Of a stretch of DNA of 64,000 bases, positions 51,631 to 60,381 are shown piece by piece (the first letter of the stretch is position 1; each line of letters begins with the position of its first letter). Made by a program: the position numbers and the translations under genes. Source of the stretch: Caenibius tardaugens NBRC 16725 (GTDB taxonomy: Bacteria > Pseudomonadota > Alphaproteobacteria > Sphingomonadales > Sphingomonadaceae); the NCBI RefSeq assembly GCF_003860345.1, contig NZ_CP034179.1, positions 3,766,001-3,830,000 of the forward strand, written 5' to 3'. The notes below the pieces were generated by a model. The model saw only the letters and a list, made by a program, of their open reading frames with translations, did not search any database and was not told where the DNA came from.

Positions 51631-51648
51631 ATTATCACATTTAAATGT
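51631..51648 (-). promoter_or_regulatory. ribBX promoter element and overlapping palindrome
   Basis: On the minus strand GATAAT (51631-51636) lies 8 bases before the ribBX ATG, so the transcript could start at or just before the start codon. The 12-bp perfect palindrome ACATTTAAATGT (51637-51648) directly precedes it. Confidence 0.45.
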
Positions 51649-51677
51649 TCGCGCAATTGAAATTGTCACATTTTAAT
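51632..51677. repeat. pair of direct repeats in the ribBX/flavin-reductase intergenic region, candidate operators
   Basis: TTATCACATTTAAAT (51632-51646) and TTGTCACATTTTAAT (51663-51677) match at 13 of 15 bases and lie 31 bp apart, about three helical turns. The second lies inside the spacer of the flavin-reductase promoter, and the first overlaps the ribBX -10 region. That is a plausible site for one regulator acting on both divergent units. The HTH of RibBX is a candidate binder by position only. Confidence 0.55.
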
Positions 51678-51685
51678 TTTATATA
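51657..51685 (+). promoter_or_regulatory. sigma-70-type promoter of the flavin reductase gene
   Basis: TTGAAA (51657-51662), a 17-base spacer and TATATA (51680-51685) lie 63 bases ahead of the ATG at 51749. One of the two direct repeats fills the spacer. Confidence 0.65.
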
Positions 51686-51748
51686 CCCGGTTGCAAGGCT
51701 ATATCGGCTTGTGCAAAGCCTGTTCAAACACTCTCCCCAGGAGCCATA

Positions 51749-52252
51749 ATGCACAGCGAAGAAATCTTGAGCGAATTCCAGAGCACCATGCGGCATATCG
51801 CTGCGGCGGTTTACGCGATCACCACCAAGGTCGATGGTCAGCGTGCCGGTATTGTTGCCACGGCTTTTTCGTCTGTGAGCTTTGATCCCCCCTCCATTCT
51901 CGTCTGCATCAATCAGGATGCTTCGGCGCATGGTCCGCTGTTCGAGGCGGAGCGGTTCTGCGTGAATGTGCTGGGGCTCGCCAATCGTGACGTTGCGGAT
52001 TGCTTCATGGCGAAGAAGGGTGAGGAGCGCTTTGCAATCGGCGACTGGCGCGATGAAATGGATGTGCCGGTGCTGGCCAACGCGCAGTCCAACATGATCT
52101 GCAAGACGGTTGACCGTCATCGCGTGGGCACGCACACGATCTTCATCGGGGAACTGATCGGTGCCCATCATCGCGAAAACGCCAAACCGCTGACTTACTA
52201 TGACCGGCGCTATATCGACATTTCCACCGCGACGGATCACGCAGTTCTCTGA
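51749..52252 (+). CDS. flavin reductase family protein (HpaC-like)
   Basis: The 167-residue product has the flavin-reductase fold. FQSTMRHIAAAVYAITTKVD opens it, then VATAFSSVSFDPPSILVCIN (the FMN-phosphate stretch) and FCVNVLGLANRDVADCFMAK; GELIGAHHRENAKPLTYY closes it. Such enzymes feed reduced flavin to a monooxygenase, none of which is nearby. Its 3' end overlaps the small Cys-rich gene on the other strand by 16 bases. Confidence 0.88.
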   Translation: MHSEEILSEFQSTMRHIAAAVYAITTKVDGQRAGIVATAFSSVSFDPPSILVCINQDASAHGPLFEAERFCVNVLGLANRDVADCFMAKKGEERFAIGDWRDEMDVPVLANAQSNMICKTVDRHRVGTHTIFIGELIGAHHRENAKPLTYYDRRYIDISTATDHAVL

Positions 52253-52482
52253 AATTTGCCCAGTTTGGTCCGTTTGCGTTCCTGCGAACTGTGACATCCC
52301 TTGCTGCAACATGCCGCCCTGTCACTCCCGGGGAGCGACGGGGCGCCATCCGGAACGATAACCGTTCCCCCGGATGACCCACAGAGGCTGAGTGTCAGGC
52401 CCTGGGCTGACGCGATCAGCGACGGGTTCAGTGCGGCCGGTAACAATGCCACGGCGGCCGCATACTTCATCGCGATGATCAT
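52237..52482 (-). CDS. small secreted Cys/His-rich protein coupled to ccoS
   Basis: The 81-residue product has a hydrophobic N-terminus (MKYAAAVALLPAALNPSLIA) and then one cysteine (LSLCGSSGGTVIVP, Cys34). A CCSKGCH cluster follows at 58-64, which contains a CX3CH pattern (C59, C63, H64). The tail is basic. Its start overlaps the ccoS stop by 4 bases, so it is the tenth gene of the cbb3 operon. Proteins like this appear after ccoS in sphingomonads as I recall, but no function is assigned. A role in copper or heme delivery is conjecture. Confidence 0.75.
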   Translation of the reverse strand: MIIAMKYAAAVALLPAALNPSLIASAQGLTLSLCGSSGGTVIVPDGAPSLPGSDRAACCSKGCHSSQERKRTKLGKFQRTA

Positions 52483-52628
52483 GGCTTATCCTCATCATCG
52501 ATGAGAATGCGATTGGCCGCGCCATCAAGATCCTCGAACTGGCCACTTTTCAGCGACCAGAAGAAGGCGGCAAGCCCCGACAAACCCAGAAAGAGCGCGA
52601 CGGGAATCAGGAACATCAGACCGTTCAT
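52479..52628 (-). CDS. ccoS: CcoS, cbb3 oxidase assembly protein
   Basis: This 49-residue membrane protein has one N-terminal helix (MNGLMFLIPVALFLGLSGLA), a short FFWSLKSGQFEDLDGAANRI part and an acidic tail ending DDEDKP. This is the typical CcoS shape, with the conserved W-K-SGQFDD-like block. CcoS is needed for cofactor (copper/heme) insertion into CcoN. Its start overlaps the ccoI stop by 4 bases, and its stop overlaps the next start by 4. Confidence 0.92.
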   Translation of the reverse strand: MNGLMFLIPVALFLGLSGLAAFFWSLKSGQFEDLDGAANRILIDDEDKP

Positions 52629-54745
52629 TTCGCCACCCTCGAAAGGCGCAGGGAATTGCCGATTACAATCAGTGAGCTGCCAGACATGGCAATGGCGGCG
52701 ATCATCGGCGTGACCATGCCCGCCATTGCCAGCGGAACGGCGATGACGTTGTAACCGATAGCCAGCGTGAAGTTCTGTTTCACCACCCGCATCGTTGAAC
52801 GCGCGGTGCGCACCGCACGTGGCAGGGCCAGCAACGAATCCTGCATGAACACGAGATCGGATGCCTGAAGTCCGACGTCGCTGGCGCTGCCGGGCGCGAT
52901 CGAGGCGTCTGCCCGGGCGAGGGCGGGGCCATCGTTCAGGCCATCGCCAACCATCAGCACTCGGTGGCCATCATCTTGCAGGCGTTCGATAGTGGCCTGT
53001 TTGTCGGCGGGGCTGGCACCGGCAACGGCGTCGAGGCCCGTTTCCCGTGCGACATCGGCGACGGAGGCGGGGTTGTCACCGGAAAGAATGGAACAGGCGA
53101 TGCCCATACCCGCCAATTGTTCCAGACTGGCCTTGCAATCGGGCCGCATGCGATCCGCGAAAGGAATGAGCCATGTTGGCTGGCCCGTGATATCCAGTGT
53201 CACGGCAATGCCATGGGCGTGTTCCGGCCGCCGCAGGGCGACGTCCCGTCCGTGCCATTGTGCGAAGACACCTTGCCCGGCGCGTTCCTCGACATCCACC
53301 AGCGGCACGGCGCGATGCCCGGCTGCCGCCAATGCGGTTGCCAGCGCGCGCGAGATGGGATGCCGACTGTGGGAGGCGAGCGTAAGCGCGATGGCCGCCG
53401 CATCGGGCGGGAGGTTTGCAAGAACGGCGGGATCGGGGGCGGGGCGGCCGAGCGTCAATGTCCCGGTCTTGTCGAGCAGCGCGCGATCGACCTGTGCAAG
53501 CCGTTCGAGCGCGCTGCCGTCTTTCACCATGACCCCGGCGCGCATGAGGGCGCCGCTGGCGACAACCTGCGCCACCGGAACGGCCAATCCCAAAGCGCAG
53601 GGACAGGTGATGATCAGCACCGCCACCGCAATCACCAGTGACTGGTAAATTCCGGCACCGGACAGCATCCATCCTGTAAAGGCGAGTGCTGCGAGAGTAT
53701 GTACGGCGGGCGCATAATAGCGTGACATGCGATCAGCCAGCCGGACGTAAGTCGAGCGATCCTGCGTGGCCGCTTCCATCAGGCGCGCAATTTCCGCCAG
53801 TGTTGTGCCTTGTCCGGTGGCAGTGACAATCACATCCACCGGGGCATCGAGATTGAGCGTGCCGGCCAGTACCACACTGCCGGGTTGCGCCGGTACGGCG
53901 TCGCTTTCACCCGTGAGCAGCGATTGATCGAAGCGACTGCTGCCCATCAGGATCTTGCCATCGGCGGCCAGCCGTTCGCCTGCGGCGATGCGTATGGTCA
54001 TGCCCGACACGAGGTCTTCGGTATTGCGCCAATCCAGTGAACCATCGTCGGCCACAATCATGGCACCCTGCGCGGCATGGCTTAACAAGGCATCGACCCC
54101 GGTACGTGCGCGATCACGCATCATCGCATCGAGAACGCGCCCGGCGAGCAGGAACATCAGCAGCATCAGTGCGCCGTCGAACCATGCATGTCTGCCGCCG
54201 ACAATCGTCTCATAGATGCTGAGCGCTGTCGCAATCAGAACGCCGAGCGAGATCGGAACATCCATATTGGTGCGGCCCTTGCGCACGGCACCCCAGGCCG
54301 AGCGGAAGAAGGGCTGACCGGCATAGGCCGTTGCGGGAATGGCGATCAGCGCGGATATCCAGTGGAACAGTTCGCGCGATGTCCCGTCCGCGCCCGACCA
54401 TACGCTGACTGAAAACAGCATGACGTTCATGGCGGCGAATGCCGCAACGCCCAGTGGGGCGATCAGCGGCTTCACTGCCGAGGTGTTGCGGGTGAGGGCT
54501 TCCTTGCGCGGTTCGGCTTCAAATCCGATCCCCTCCAGCGCAGCGACAAGATCGCGATCGGTCAGGGCGGGAGAATGAACCACGGTGACATACCGGGCTG
54601 TGAGATTGACGCGGGCCGCAGTAACGCCCGCCACTTCGGTCAGGCCGCGCTCAACCTTGCTCATGCATCCGGCGCAGTGCATGCCGGGCACCGCGAGAAC
54701 CGTCTGGCAGGTATCATCGGCGTTGAGTCCGGCAAGGGCGGTCAT
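52625..54745 (-). CDS. ccoI: CcoI/FixI-type copper-exporting P-type ATPase
   Basis: CcoI pumps Cu(I) across the inner membrane for assembly of the cbb3 oxidase. The 706-residue product has the N-terminal heavy-metal domain with PGMHCAGCMSKVERG (Cys24, Cys27). The membrane metal site is ITCPCALGLAVPVAQV and the phosphorylated Asp is in LDKTGTLTLGRP. The hinge is VGDGLNDGPALARADASIA. It lies between ccoH and ccoS with 4-base overlaps on each side. Confidence 0.96.
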   Translation of the reverse strand: MTALAGLNADDTCQTVLAVPGMHCAGCMSKVERGLTEVAGVTAARVNLTARYVTVVHSPALTDRDLVAALEGIGFEAEPRKEALTRNTSAVKPLIAPLGVAAFAAMNVMLFSVSVWSGADGTSRELFHWISALIAIPATAYAGQPFFRSAWGAVRKGRTNMDVPISLGVLIATALSIYETIVGGRHAWFDGALMLLMFLLAGRVLDAMMRDRARTGVDALLSHAAQGAMIVADDGSLDWRNTEDLVSGMTIRIAAGERLAADGKILMGSSRFDQSLLTGESDAVPAQPGSVVLAGTLNLDAPVDVIVTATGQGTTLAEIARLMEAATQDRSTYVRLADRMSRYYAPAVHTLAALAFTGWMLSGAGIYQSLVIAVAVLIITCPCALGLAVPVAQVVASGALMRAGVMVKDGSALERLAQVDRALLDKTGTLTLGRPAPDPAVLANLPPDAAAIALTLASHSRHPISRALATALAAAGHRAVPLVDVEERAGQGVFAQWHGRDVALRRPEHAHGIAVTLDITGQPTWLIPFADRMRPDCKASLEQLAGMGIACSILSGDNPASVADVARETGLDAVAGASPADKQATIERLQDDGHRVLMVGDGLNDGPALARADASIAPGSASDVGLQASDLVFMQDSLLALPRAVRTARSTMRVVKQNFTLAIGYNVIAVPLAMAGMVTPMIAAIAMSGSSLIVIGNSLRLSRVAK

Positions 54746-55188
54746 GGGACATTCTCCTCAACCCGCCAGGTGTGGCCATCAGCCTGCGCCGTGATGCGCA
54801 ACAGCCAGCGCCCTTGCGGCAGCTTTTCATGCGATACCCAGTTGCCATTTCCATCGCCGGTAAACGTCAGCGGACGGTTGGGGGCGTGCCCCAGGGGATG
54901 CCGTGCGATGGCGGAAACGCTTGCGGTGGATGGCGCGCCCTTGAGTGTGATGGCGACATGATCGTCAGGTGTGCGCTTGGTCGATGCTTCCCAGCCCAGC
55001 GCCTGCTGCGCCTCAGCCTTGTCCAGCCAGGTGTTGAATTCCTGACTGGCGACATAGGAATTCTCGACCACGATGCCGCCAAACGTCGAGCTGGCAAGGC
55101 GTGCCATCAGGACATTGACGGCGATGATCGTGCCGAAAAACAGGATCAGAATGATCGCCATGTGGCGTCCGGTGAAGCGCGTGCTCAC
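54742..55188 (-). CDS. ccoH: CcoH/FixH-type cbb3 assembly protein
   Basis: CcoH stays with the cbb3 oxidase during and after assembly. The 148-residue product has a single N-terminal membrane helix (HMAIILILFFGTIIAVNVLM), a conserved block with NSYVASQEFNTWLDKAEAQ, and a C-terminal FixH domain with QGRWLLRITAQADGHTWRVE. It overlaps ccoG and ccoI by 4 bases each. Confidence 0.94.
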   Translation of the reverse strand: MSTRFTGRHMAIILILFFGTIIAVNVLMARLASSTFGGIVVENSYVASQEFNTWLDKAEAQQALGWEASTKRTPDDHVAITLKGAPSTASVSAIARHPLGHAPNRPLTFTGDGNGNWVSHEKLPQGRWLLRITAQADGHTWRVEENVP

Positions 55189-56678
55189 TGGCTGGTCTCC
55201 GGCCCTTCGAAACGGATGTCGCTTCGGTCTGTTTCCGCTGCTTCATCCAGCGACTGGACAGTGAACCCGTATTCCTGCGGGACAGTGCCTTCAGGGGCCA
55301 CAACATATAGCCGTACGACGTCTGTCGTATCGGCGGGGACTTTGCGTATCAGGTCGCGCACGGCCTTTTCGCGGGGCATATCGTCGGTCCACATCACGGC
55401 ACCCGGCAAGCCGTCCAGCGCAATTTTCATGTCACGCGGGCGGTTCTGCATATTGCGCAGCTTCACGGTATAGGCGTTGCGGATCGAACCGTCGCTCAAC
55501 AGCATGTAGGGCGGATTGCGGTCAGCAGCGACGGTGATATCGGTACGCGCACGGGTCCCGAGTGCAAACAGCATGGCGAACCCGATTGCGGCCCAGATGC
55601 CGGAATAGACCAGCGTGCGGGTGTGCATCAGGCTGCGCCAGACAGGTCGCGGTGCTTCGCCCGCCTGTTCGCGTTTGCAATCCTCCAGCGTGGCATAATC
55701 GATCAGCCCGCGTGGGCGGCCGATGTCTTTCATCACCCGGTCGCAGGCATCGATGCACAGGGCGCAGGTGATGCAGCCGATCTGTGGCCCTTCGCGGATA
55801 TCGATACCGGTCGGGCACACGGCGACACACTGGTTGCAATCGACACAATCGCCGAACTGTCCCGGGTTCTTTTCTGCCTTCTTGACACTCGCACGAGGTT
55901 CGCCGCGCCAGTTCTTGTAGGTGACAATCAGCGATTTTTCATCGAGCATCGCCGATTGGATGCGTGGCCAGGGGCACATATAGATGCACACCTGTTCGCG
56001 CAGAAATCCGCCGAGCACGAAGGTTGTCGCGGTCAGGATTGCGACCGTTGCATAGGCGACGGGCGCGGCGTTGCCCGAGAAGAAATCGCGCATCAGGCCG
56101 GGGGCATCGGCGAAGTAGAGAATCCAAGCGCCGCCGGTCGCGAAACTGATTGCGAGATAGATCGCCCACTTGAGCAGGCGGCGGGCGATCTTGGACGGCC
56201 CCCAGGGTGCCTTGTACAGACGGAAACGCGCGTTGCGATCACCGTCGATCAGGCGATCGATATGCTGGAACAGATCGGTCCAGACCGTTTGCGGGCAGGC
56301 ATAACCGCACCATGCGCGGCCTACCGCGCTGGTCACGAGAAACAGCCCAATACCGGCCATGATCAACAGCCCGGCCACGAAATAGAATTCATGCGGCCAG
56401 ATTTCGATGCCGAACATGTAAAAACGGCGATTGGCGAGATCAATCAGAACGGCCTGATCGGGGGCATAGGGACCGCGATCCCAACGCAACCACGGCGTGG
56501 CGTAATAGATGGCCAGCGTGACCACCATGACAAACCATTTGAAGCGGCGGAAAGGCCCATCGATCCGCCGGTTGAACACCGGCTCGCGTTTTGCGTAGAG
56601 CCGGTGTTCGGGCGCAGCAGCGCCTTTGTCTGGATGTGCCGCTGTCGCGGTGGCTGGGCTGGGGTCAAGGTTGGCCAT
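55185..56678 (-). CDS. ccoG: CcoG/FixG/RdxA-type iron-sulfur membrane protein for cbb3 assembly
   Basis: CcoG reduces copper for cbb3 biogenesis. The 497-residue product has several membrane helices; a first cysteine block VGRAWCGYACPQTVWTDLF; two ferredoxin-type 4Fe-4S motifs, DCVDCNQCVAVCPTGIDIR and CITCALCIDACDRVMK; and a C-terminal Ig-like domain with ANGENLTLK-type VKLRNMQNRPRDMKIALDG. It overlaps ccoP by 14 bases and ccoH by 4. Confidence 0.96.
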   Translation of the reverse strand: MANLDPSPATATAAHPDKGAAAPEHRLYAKREPVFNRRIDGPFRRFKWFVMVVTLAIYYATPWLRWDRGPYAPDQAVLIDLANRRFYMFGIEIWPHEFYFVAGLLIMAGIGLFLVTSAVGRAWCGYACPQTVWTDLFQHIDRLIDGDRNARFRLYKAPWGPSKIARRLLKWAIYLAISFATGGAWILYFADAPGLMRDFFSGNAAPVAYATVAILTATTFVLGGFLREQVCIYMCPWPRIQSAMLDEKSLIVTYKNWRGEPRASVKKAEKNPGQFGDCVDCNQCVAVCPTGIDIREGPQIGCITCALCIDACDRVMKDIGRPRGLIDYATLEDCKREQAGEAPRPVWRSLMHTRTLVYSGIWAAIGFAMLFALGTRARTDITVAADRNPPYMLLSDGSIRNAYTVKLRNMQNRPRDMKIALDGLPGAVMWTDDMPREKAVRDLIRKVPADTTDVVRLYVVAPEGTVPQEYGFTVQSLDEAAETDRSDIRFEGPETSQ

Positions 56679-57588
56679 GGGTCTCCACTGCCGGGGTGTT
56701 ATTCACCTCCGGGGCAGCCTCCTGAAAGTCTTCACCCCCTCCCAGGGAATGGACGTAAGCGGCCAGCATCTTGATCGTTGCAGGATCGAGCCGTTGGCCC
56801 CAGGCTGGCATTACGCCATGGCTGGGTGTGTTGATCTGTTTGGCGATTGCTTCCGGGCTATTGCTGTAGAGAGCAATGGCATCCGTGAGATTGGGGGCGC
56901 CAAATTCCCGCGAGCCTTGGCCGGTCGGGCCATGGCAACTGGCGCAATTGTCTGCGAAAAGCTGGGCCCCTGCAGCATTCGGTTTGCCCTTGCCGCGAAG
57001 CGAGAGAACGTGCTGGGTCACCTGGGCGACCTGTTGCGAGGTCAGCATGTTGTCACGCCCGAAAGCGGGCATCAGGCTGGTCCGCGTCTTGGCATCGCCC
57101 GGTTGGCGGATGCCGTGGATCACGGTGGTTTCGATCGATTTGAGATCACCGCCCCACAACCATTCATCATCATTCAGGTTGGGGTAGCCGGAACTGCCCG
57201 CCGCACCGGCGCCGTGGCACTGAACGCAGTTCACCTTGAACGCGGCCTTGCCGCCAGCAATGGCCGCACGCATGAGTTCAGGATTATCCGGCAGGCGCTC
57301 GATCGGGGTCGCCGCCAGTGCAGCAAGGATCGGCTTGCGGCGCGCCTGATCGCTGGCGATATCCTTGGCCAGTTCGCCCCGGCTTGTCCAGCCGAGCACC
57401 CCTTCAGTGCCCTTCTGGATCAGGGGCCAGGCGGGATAGGCGACGGAATAGGCGATAGCGAATACGATGCAGGCGTAGAAAGACCACAGCCACCAGCGGG
57501 GCATTGGATTGTCGAGTTCCTCGATGCCGTCCCATTCGTGACCGACCGTCTCGACACCGGTTGCTTCATCGATGTGCTTTTTAGCCAT
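56665..57588 (-). CDS. ccoP: CcoP, diheme cytochrome c subunit of cbb3 oxidase
   Basis: The 307-residue subunit passes electrons to CcoN. One N-terminal membrane helix at about 31-55 (RWWLWSFYACIVFAIAYSVA) is followed by two cytochrome c domains with heme motifs CVQCH (residues 121-125) and CASCH (215-219). Axial methionines are probable in LMPAFG and VMPAWG. The start shares 8 bases with the end of ccoQ, and its stop overlaps the ccoG start by 14. Confidence 0.97.
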   Translation of the reverse strand: MAKKHIDEATGVETVGHEWDGIEELDNPMPRWWLWSFYACIVFAIAYSVAYPAWPLIQKGTEGVLGWTSRGELAKDIASDQARRKPILAALAATPIERLPDNPELMRAAIAGGKAAFKVNCVQCHGAGAAGSSGYPNLNDDEWLWGGDLKSIETTVIHGIRQPGDAKTRTSLMPAFGRDNMLTSQQVAQVTQHVLSLRGKGKPNAAGAQLFADNCASCHGPTGQGSREFGAPNLTDAIALYSNSPEAIAKQINTPSHGVMPAWGQRLDPATIKMLAAYVHSLGGGEDFQEAAPEVNNTPAVETHGQP

Positions 57589-57751
57589 CGTTCTTTTCCT
57601 TGAAGATCATGTTGGCGGCTTCTTCGTTGCGCGCGCGCGCGCCCGGGCGGAATGGCCATGCGGCCAGCACCACAAAGGCGATGAACATCGCAAGCAGGCC
57701 CCAGCTGTCAGCGAAATGACGCAGGAAATCGTATACCGAGTGGTCGCTCAC
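57581..57751 (-). CDS. ccoQ: CcoQ, small cbb3 oxidase subunit
   Basis: This is a 56-residue protein with one membrane helix ([20 protein letters not shown]) and a charged C-terminal tail ([16 protein letters not shown]). It is the standard CcoQ/FixQ shape, thought to stabilise the complex. It starts with a GTG at 57751 that overlaps the ccoO stop by 4 bases, and its end overlaps the ccoP start. A CG-repeat tract in its middle is coding. Confidence 0.92.
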   Translation of the reverse strand: MSDHSVYDFLRHFADSWGLLAMFIAFVVLAAWPFRPGARARNEEAANMIFKEKNDG

Positions 57752-58494
57752 CGGCCTTTCTCCTTCGCCAGATCTTCCTGCGCGGCAGCCGAATTGACAT
57801 CGACCAGCGTGCCCAGGACTTGCAGATAGGCGACCAGTGCATCCATTTCCGTCAAGCGGTTTGGATCGCCGTCGAAATCGCGTACCTGCGCCTTGGGGTA
57901 GCGCTTCTCCAGATCACCGGCATCGGCATCAGGATCAGCCTGGGCCTTGAGGTCGGCCATCGCCATTTTGACGTCCTTGTCGGTGTAAGGCACGCCCACT
58001 TTCCGCAGCGCCCGAAGGTTTGCCGCTGGATCGCCAAGCGCGAGATCCGTGTCCGACAGGAACGAATAGGTGGGCATGATGCTTTCCGGAACCACCGCGC
58101 GGGGGTCCTTGAGATGCTGGACATGCCATTCGTCGGAGTAACGCCCGCCGACGCGCGCAAGGTCGGGGCCGGTCCGCTTCGAACCCCACTGGAACGGGTG
58201 ATCGTACATCGATTCCGAAGCGAGGCTGTAATGGCCATAACGCTCAACCTCGTCCCGGAAGGGACGGATCATCTGGCTATGGCAGGTATAACAACCTTCA
58301 CGGATATAGATGTCGCGACCGGCCTGTTCCAGTGGCGTGTAGGGCCGCATGCCTTTCACTTTCTCGATCGTGTTATCGATCCAGAAAAGCGGGGCAATCT
58401 CGACGATCCCGCCGATGGCAACAGTCACCAGGGCGCCAACGCCCAACAGCGTGACATTGCGTTCAAGCTTCTTGTGCTTCTCAGTAATGCTCAT
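57748..58494 (-). CDS. ccoO: CcoO, monoheme cytochrome c subunit of cbb3 oxidase
   Basis: This 248-residue subunit has one N-terminal membrane helix ([21 protein letters not shown]) and a cytochrome c domain with the heme motif [19 protein letters not shown] (Cys68, Cys71, His72). The [19 protein letters not shown]-type block follows. The ATG at 58494 begins [15 protein letters not shown]. It lies 11 bases after ccoN. Confidence 0.96.
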   Translation of the reverse strand: MSITEKHKKLERNVTLLGVGALVTVAIGGIVEIAPLFWIDNTIEKVKGMRPYTPLEQAGRDIYIREGCYTCHSQMIRPFRDEVERYGHYSLASESMYDHPFQWGSKRTGPDLARVGGRYSDEWHVQHLKDPRAVVPESIMPTYSFLSDTDLALGDPAANLRALRKVGVPYTDKDVKMAMADLKAQADPDADAGDLEKRYPKAQVRDFDGDPNRLTEMDALVAYLQVLGTLVDVNSAAAQEDLAKEKGR

Positions 58495-58505
58495 CGTATG
58501 AAGCC

Positions 58506-60161
58506 TCAATTGCTCTGGGCGGCGACCAGCGGCTGATCGGCTGCCGGATCGTAGGCGGGCGTTTGCATCGGCGCTTCGTCGCGCAATTTGCCCAGGATGG
58601 TGGCCCAGACGTTCACGACCATGAGGACTGCGCCAGAGAGGTACAGCAGGCCGCCAAAGGCGCGCAGCAGATACATCGGGTGCAGGGCTGCAACGGATTC
58701 GACGAAGCTGTTCACGAGGTAGCCGTCAGCGCCATACTCGCGCCACATCAGGCCCTGGGTGATCCCTGCCACCCACATCGAGGCGGCGTAGAACACGATG
58801 CCGATTGTTGCCAGCCACAGGTGCCAGTTGACCATGCGCAGGCTGTACAGCCGTTCGCGACCCCACAGACGCGGTACGAGGAAATAGACCGCAGCGAACG
58901 AGATCAGGCCGTTCCAGCCCAATGCACCCGAGTGCACGTGGCCGATGGTCCAGTCGGTATAGTGCGACAACGAATTGACGCTCTTGATCGACATCATCGG
59001 GCCTTCGAACGTGCTCATGCCGTAGAAGGCAATCGACATGACCAGCATGCGCATGATCGGATCGGTGCGGATCTTGTCCCAGGCGCCGTTCAGCGTCATC
59101 AGGCCGTTGATCATGCCGCCCCAGCTTGGCATCCAGAGCATGATCGAGAACACCATACCCAGGGTTTGCGCCCAGTCGGGCAGGGCAGTGTAATGCAGGT
59201 GATGTGGGCCAGCCCAGATGTAGAGGAAGATCAGCGCCCAGAAGTGGATGATCGACAGGCGATAACTGTAGATCGGCCGTTCGGCCTGTTTGGGCACGAA
59301 GTAATACATCATGGCCAGAAAGCCAGCAGTGAGGAAGAAGCCCACTGCGTTGTGCCCGTACCACCATTGCGTCAGCGCGTCCTGCACGCCCGAGAACAGG
59401 CTGTAGCTCTTGGCGCCGACAAGGCTGACGGGAACGCTCAGGTTGTTGACGATATGCAACATCGCGATCGTCAGGATGAAGGCGAGATAGAACCAGTTGG
59501 CCACATAGATGTGGGGTTCCGAACGCTTGATGATCGTGCCGATGAAGACCGCGGCATAGGCAACCCAGACAATTGTCAGCCAGAGATCGACGTACCATTC
59601 GGGTTCGGCATATTCCTTCGACTGGGTGATCCCCAGAAGATAGCCGGTGGCGGCCAGCACGATAAACAGCTGGTAACCCCAGAACACAAAACGGGCCAGC
59701 GAAGGGAAAGCCAGACGGGCGCGGCAGGTGCGCTGGACGACATAGAACGACGTTGCGATCAGAATATTGCCGCCGAAGGCAAAGATCACGGCCGAGGTAT
59801 GCAGCGGGCGCAGCCGCCCGAAGTTGAGATAGGGTTCGAGATTGAGCAGCGGAAATGCCAGCTGCAGCGCAATCACGAGCCCTGCCGTCAAACCGGCAAT
59901 GCCCCAGAAAACGGTTGCGATTACCCCCCAGCGGACCGGATCGTCGTCATAACGGGATTCGTCCGTCGGCATGCGCAGGATACCCCGCGCGATCGCCTCG
60001 TAATCGGGCTTGCTGATTGCCATCCATAGCCCGACCAGAGCTGCGATAGCGATGATGAACATGTGAACCGCGAAACCGGTATCACGTGCGGCAGCCGCTG
60101 CCATGGTGGCAAGCAGAATGACCGCGAACCAGATACCGGCACGCGTAACAATCCGTTCCAT
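58506..60161 (-). CDS. ccoN: CcoN, catalytic heme-copper subunit of cbb3 oxidase
   Basis: This high-affinity oxygen-reducing subunit has 551 residues and about 14 membrane helices. Heme and copper ligands fit the blocks [36 protein letters not shown] (Cu-ligand histidine and cross-linked Tyr area), [15 protein letters not shown] and [16 protein letters not shown]. It is the first gene of ccoNOQP and lies 61 bp downstream of a perfect FNR box. Low oxygen should switch it on. Confidence 0.98.
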   Translation of the reverse strand: MERIVTRAGIWFAVILLATMAAAAARDTGFAVHMFIIAIAALVGLWMAISKPDYEAIARGILRMPTDESRYDDDPVRWGVIATVFWGIAGLTAGLVIALQLAFPLLNLEPYLNFGRLRPLHTSAVIFAFGGNILIATSFYVVQRTCRARLAFPSLARFVFWGYQLFIVLAATGYLLGITQSKEYAEPEWYVDLWLTIVWVAYAAVFIGTIIKRSEPHIYVANWFYLAFILTIAMLHIVNNLSVPVSLVGAKSYSLFSGVQDALTQWWYGHNAVGFFLTAGFLAMMYYFVPKQAERPIYSYRLSIIHFWALIFLYIWAGPHHLHYTALPDWAQTLGMVFSIMLWMPSWGGMINGLMTLNGAWDKIRTDPIMRMLVMSIAFYGMSTFEGPMMSIKSVNSLSHYTDWTIGHVHSGALGWNGLISFAAVYFLVPRLWGRERLYSLRMVNWHLWLATIGIVFYAASMWVAGITQGLMWREYGADGYLVNSFVESVAALHPMYLLRAFGGLLYLSGAVLMVVNVWATILGKLRDEAPMQTPAYDPAADQPLVAAQSN

Positions 60162-60221
60162 GGAATGCCTTCCTTCGTACTTTCGATGAAATGCCCGTGG
60201 AACTTGTAAAGTCGCGCAACA

Positions 60222-60235
60222 TTGATGGGAATCAA
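60222..60235. promoter_or_regulatory. perfect FNR/FixK-type box ahead of ccoN
   Basis: TTGAT-GGGA-ATCAA matches the TTGAT-N4-ATCAA consensus fully, 61 bp from the ccoN ATG and 147 bp from the ompW-like ATG. FNR/FixK control of cbb3 operons is well known in Alphaproteobacteria. Confidence 0.9.
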
Positions 60236-60277
60236 ATTTTGATGGTGCGCTGCAAAAATTTAATAACGCTTATATTT

Positions 60278-60291
60278 TTGCGAAGTATCAA
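60278..60291. promoter_or_regulatory. second, degenerate FNR-type box facing the ompW-like gene
   Basis: TTGCG-AAGT-ATCAA matches 8 of 10 consensus positions and lies 91 bp ahead of the ompW-like start and 43 bp from the first box. A mirror pair of boxes in one divergent promoter region would allow joint control. Confidence 0.5.
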
Positions 60292-60381
60292 TGTTTCACA
60301 CGCTGGCACGAGCGAGATGGCGGCGCGTCGCAAGTCATTATGAGCCACACAGGGTGGCCGTTGCGACGTGAGGGAATACCA

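Noticed and set aside
51623-51748. FMN riboswitch upstream of ribBX
   Set aside because: The intergenic region is AT-rich and too short on the ribBX side (the ATG follows the -10 by 8 bases); none of the conserved riboswitch stems were seen.
57631-57642. alternating CG tract, considered as a simple repeat or Z-DNA element
   Set aside because: It codes for Gly-Ala-Arg-Ala-Arg in ccoQ and is in frame; nothing further is needed to explain it.
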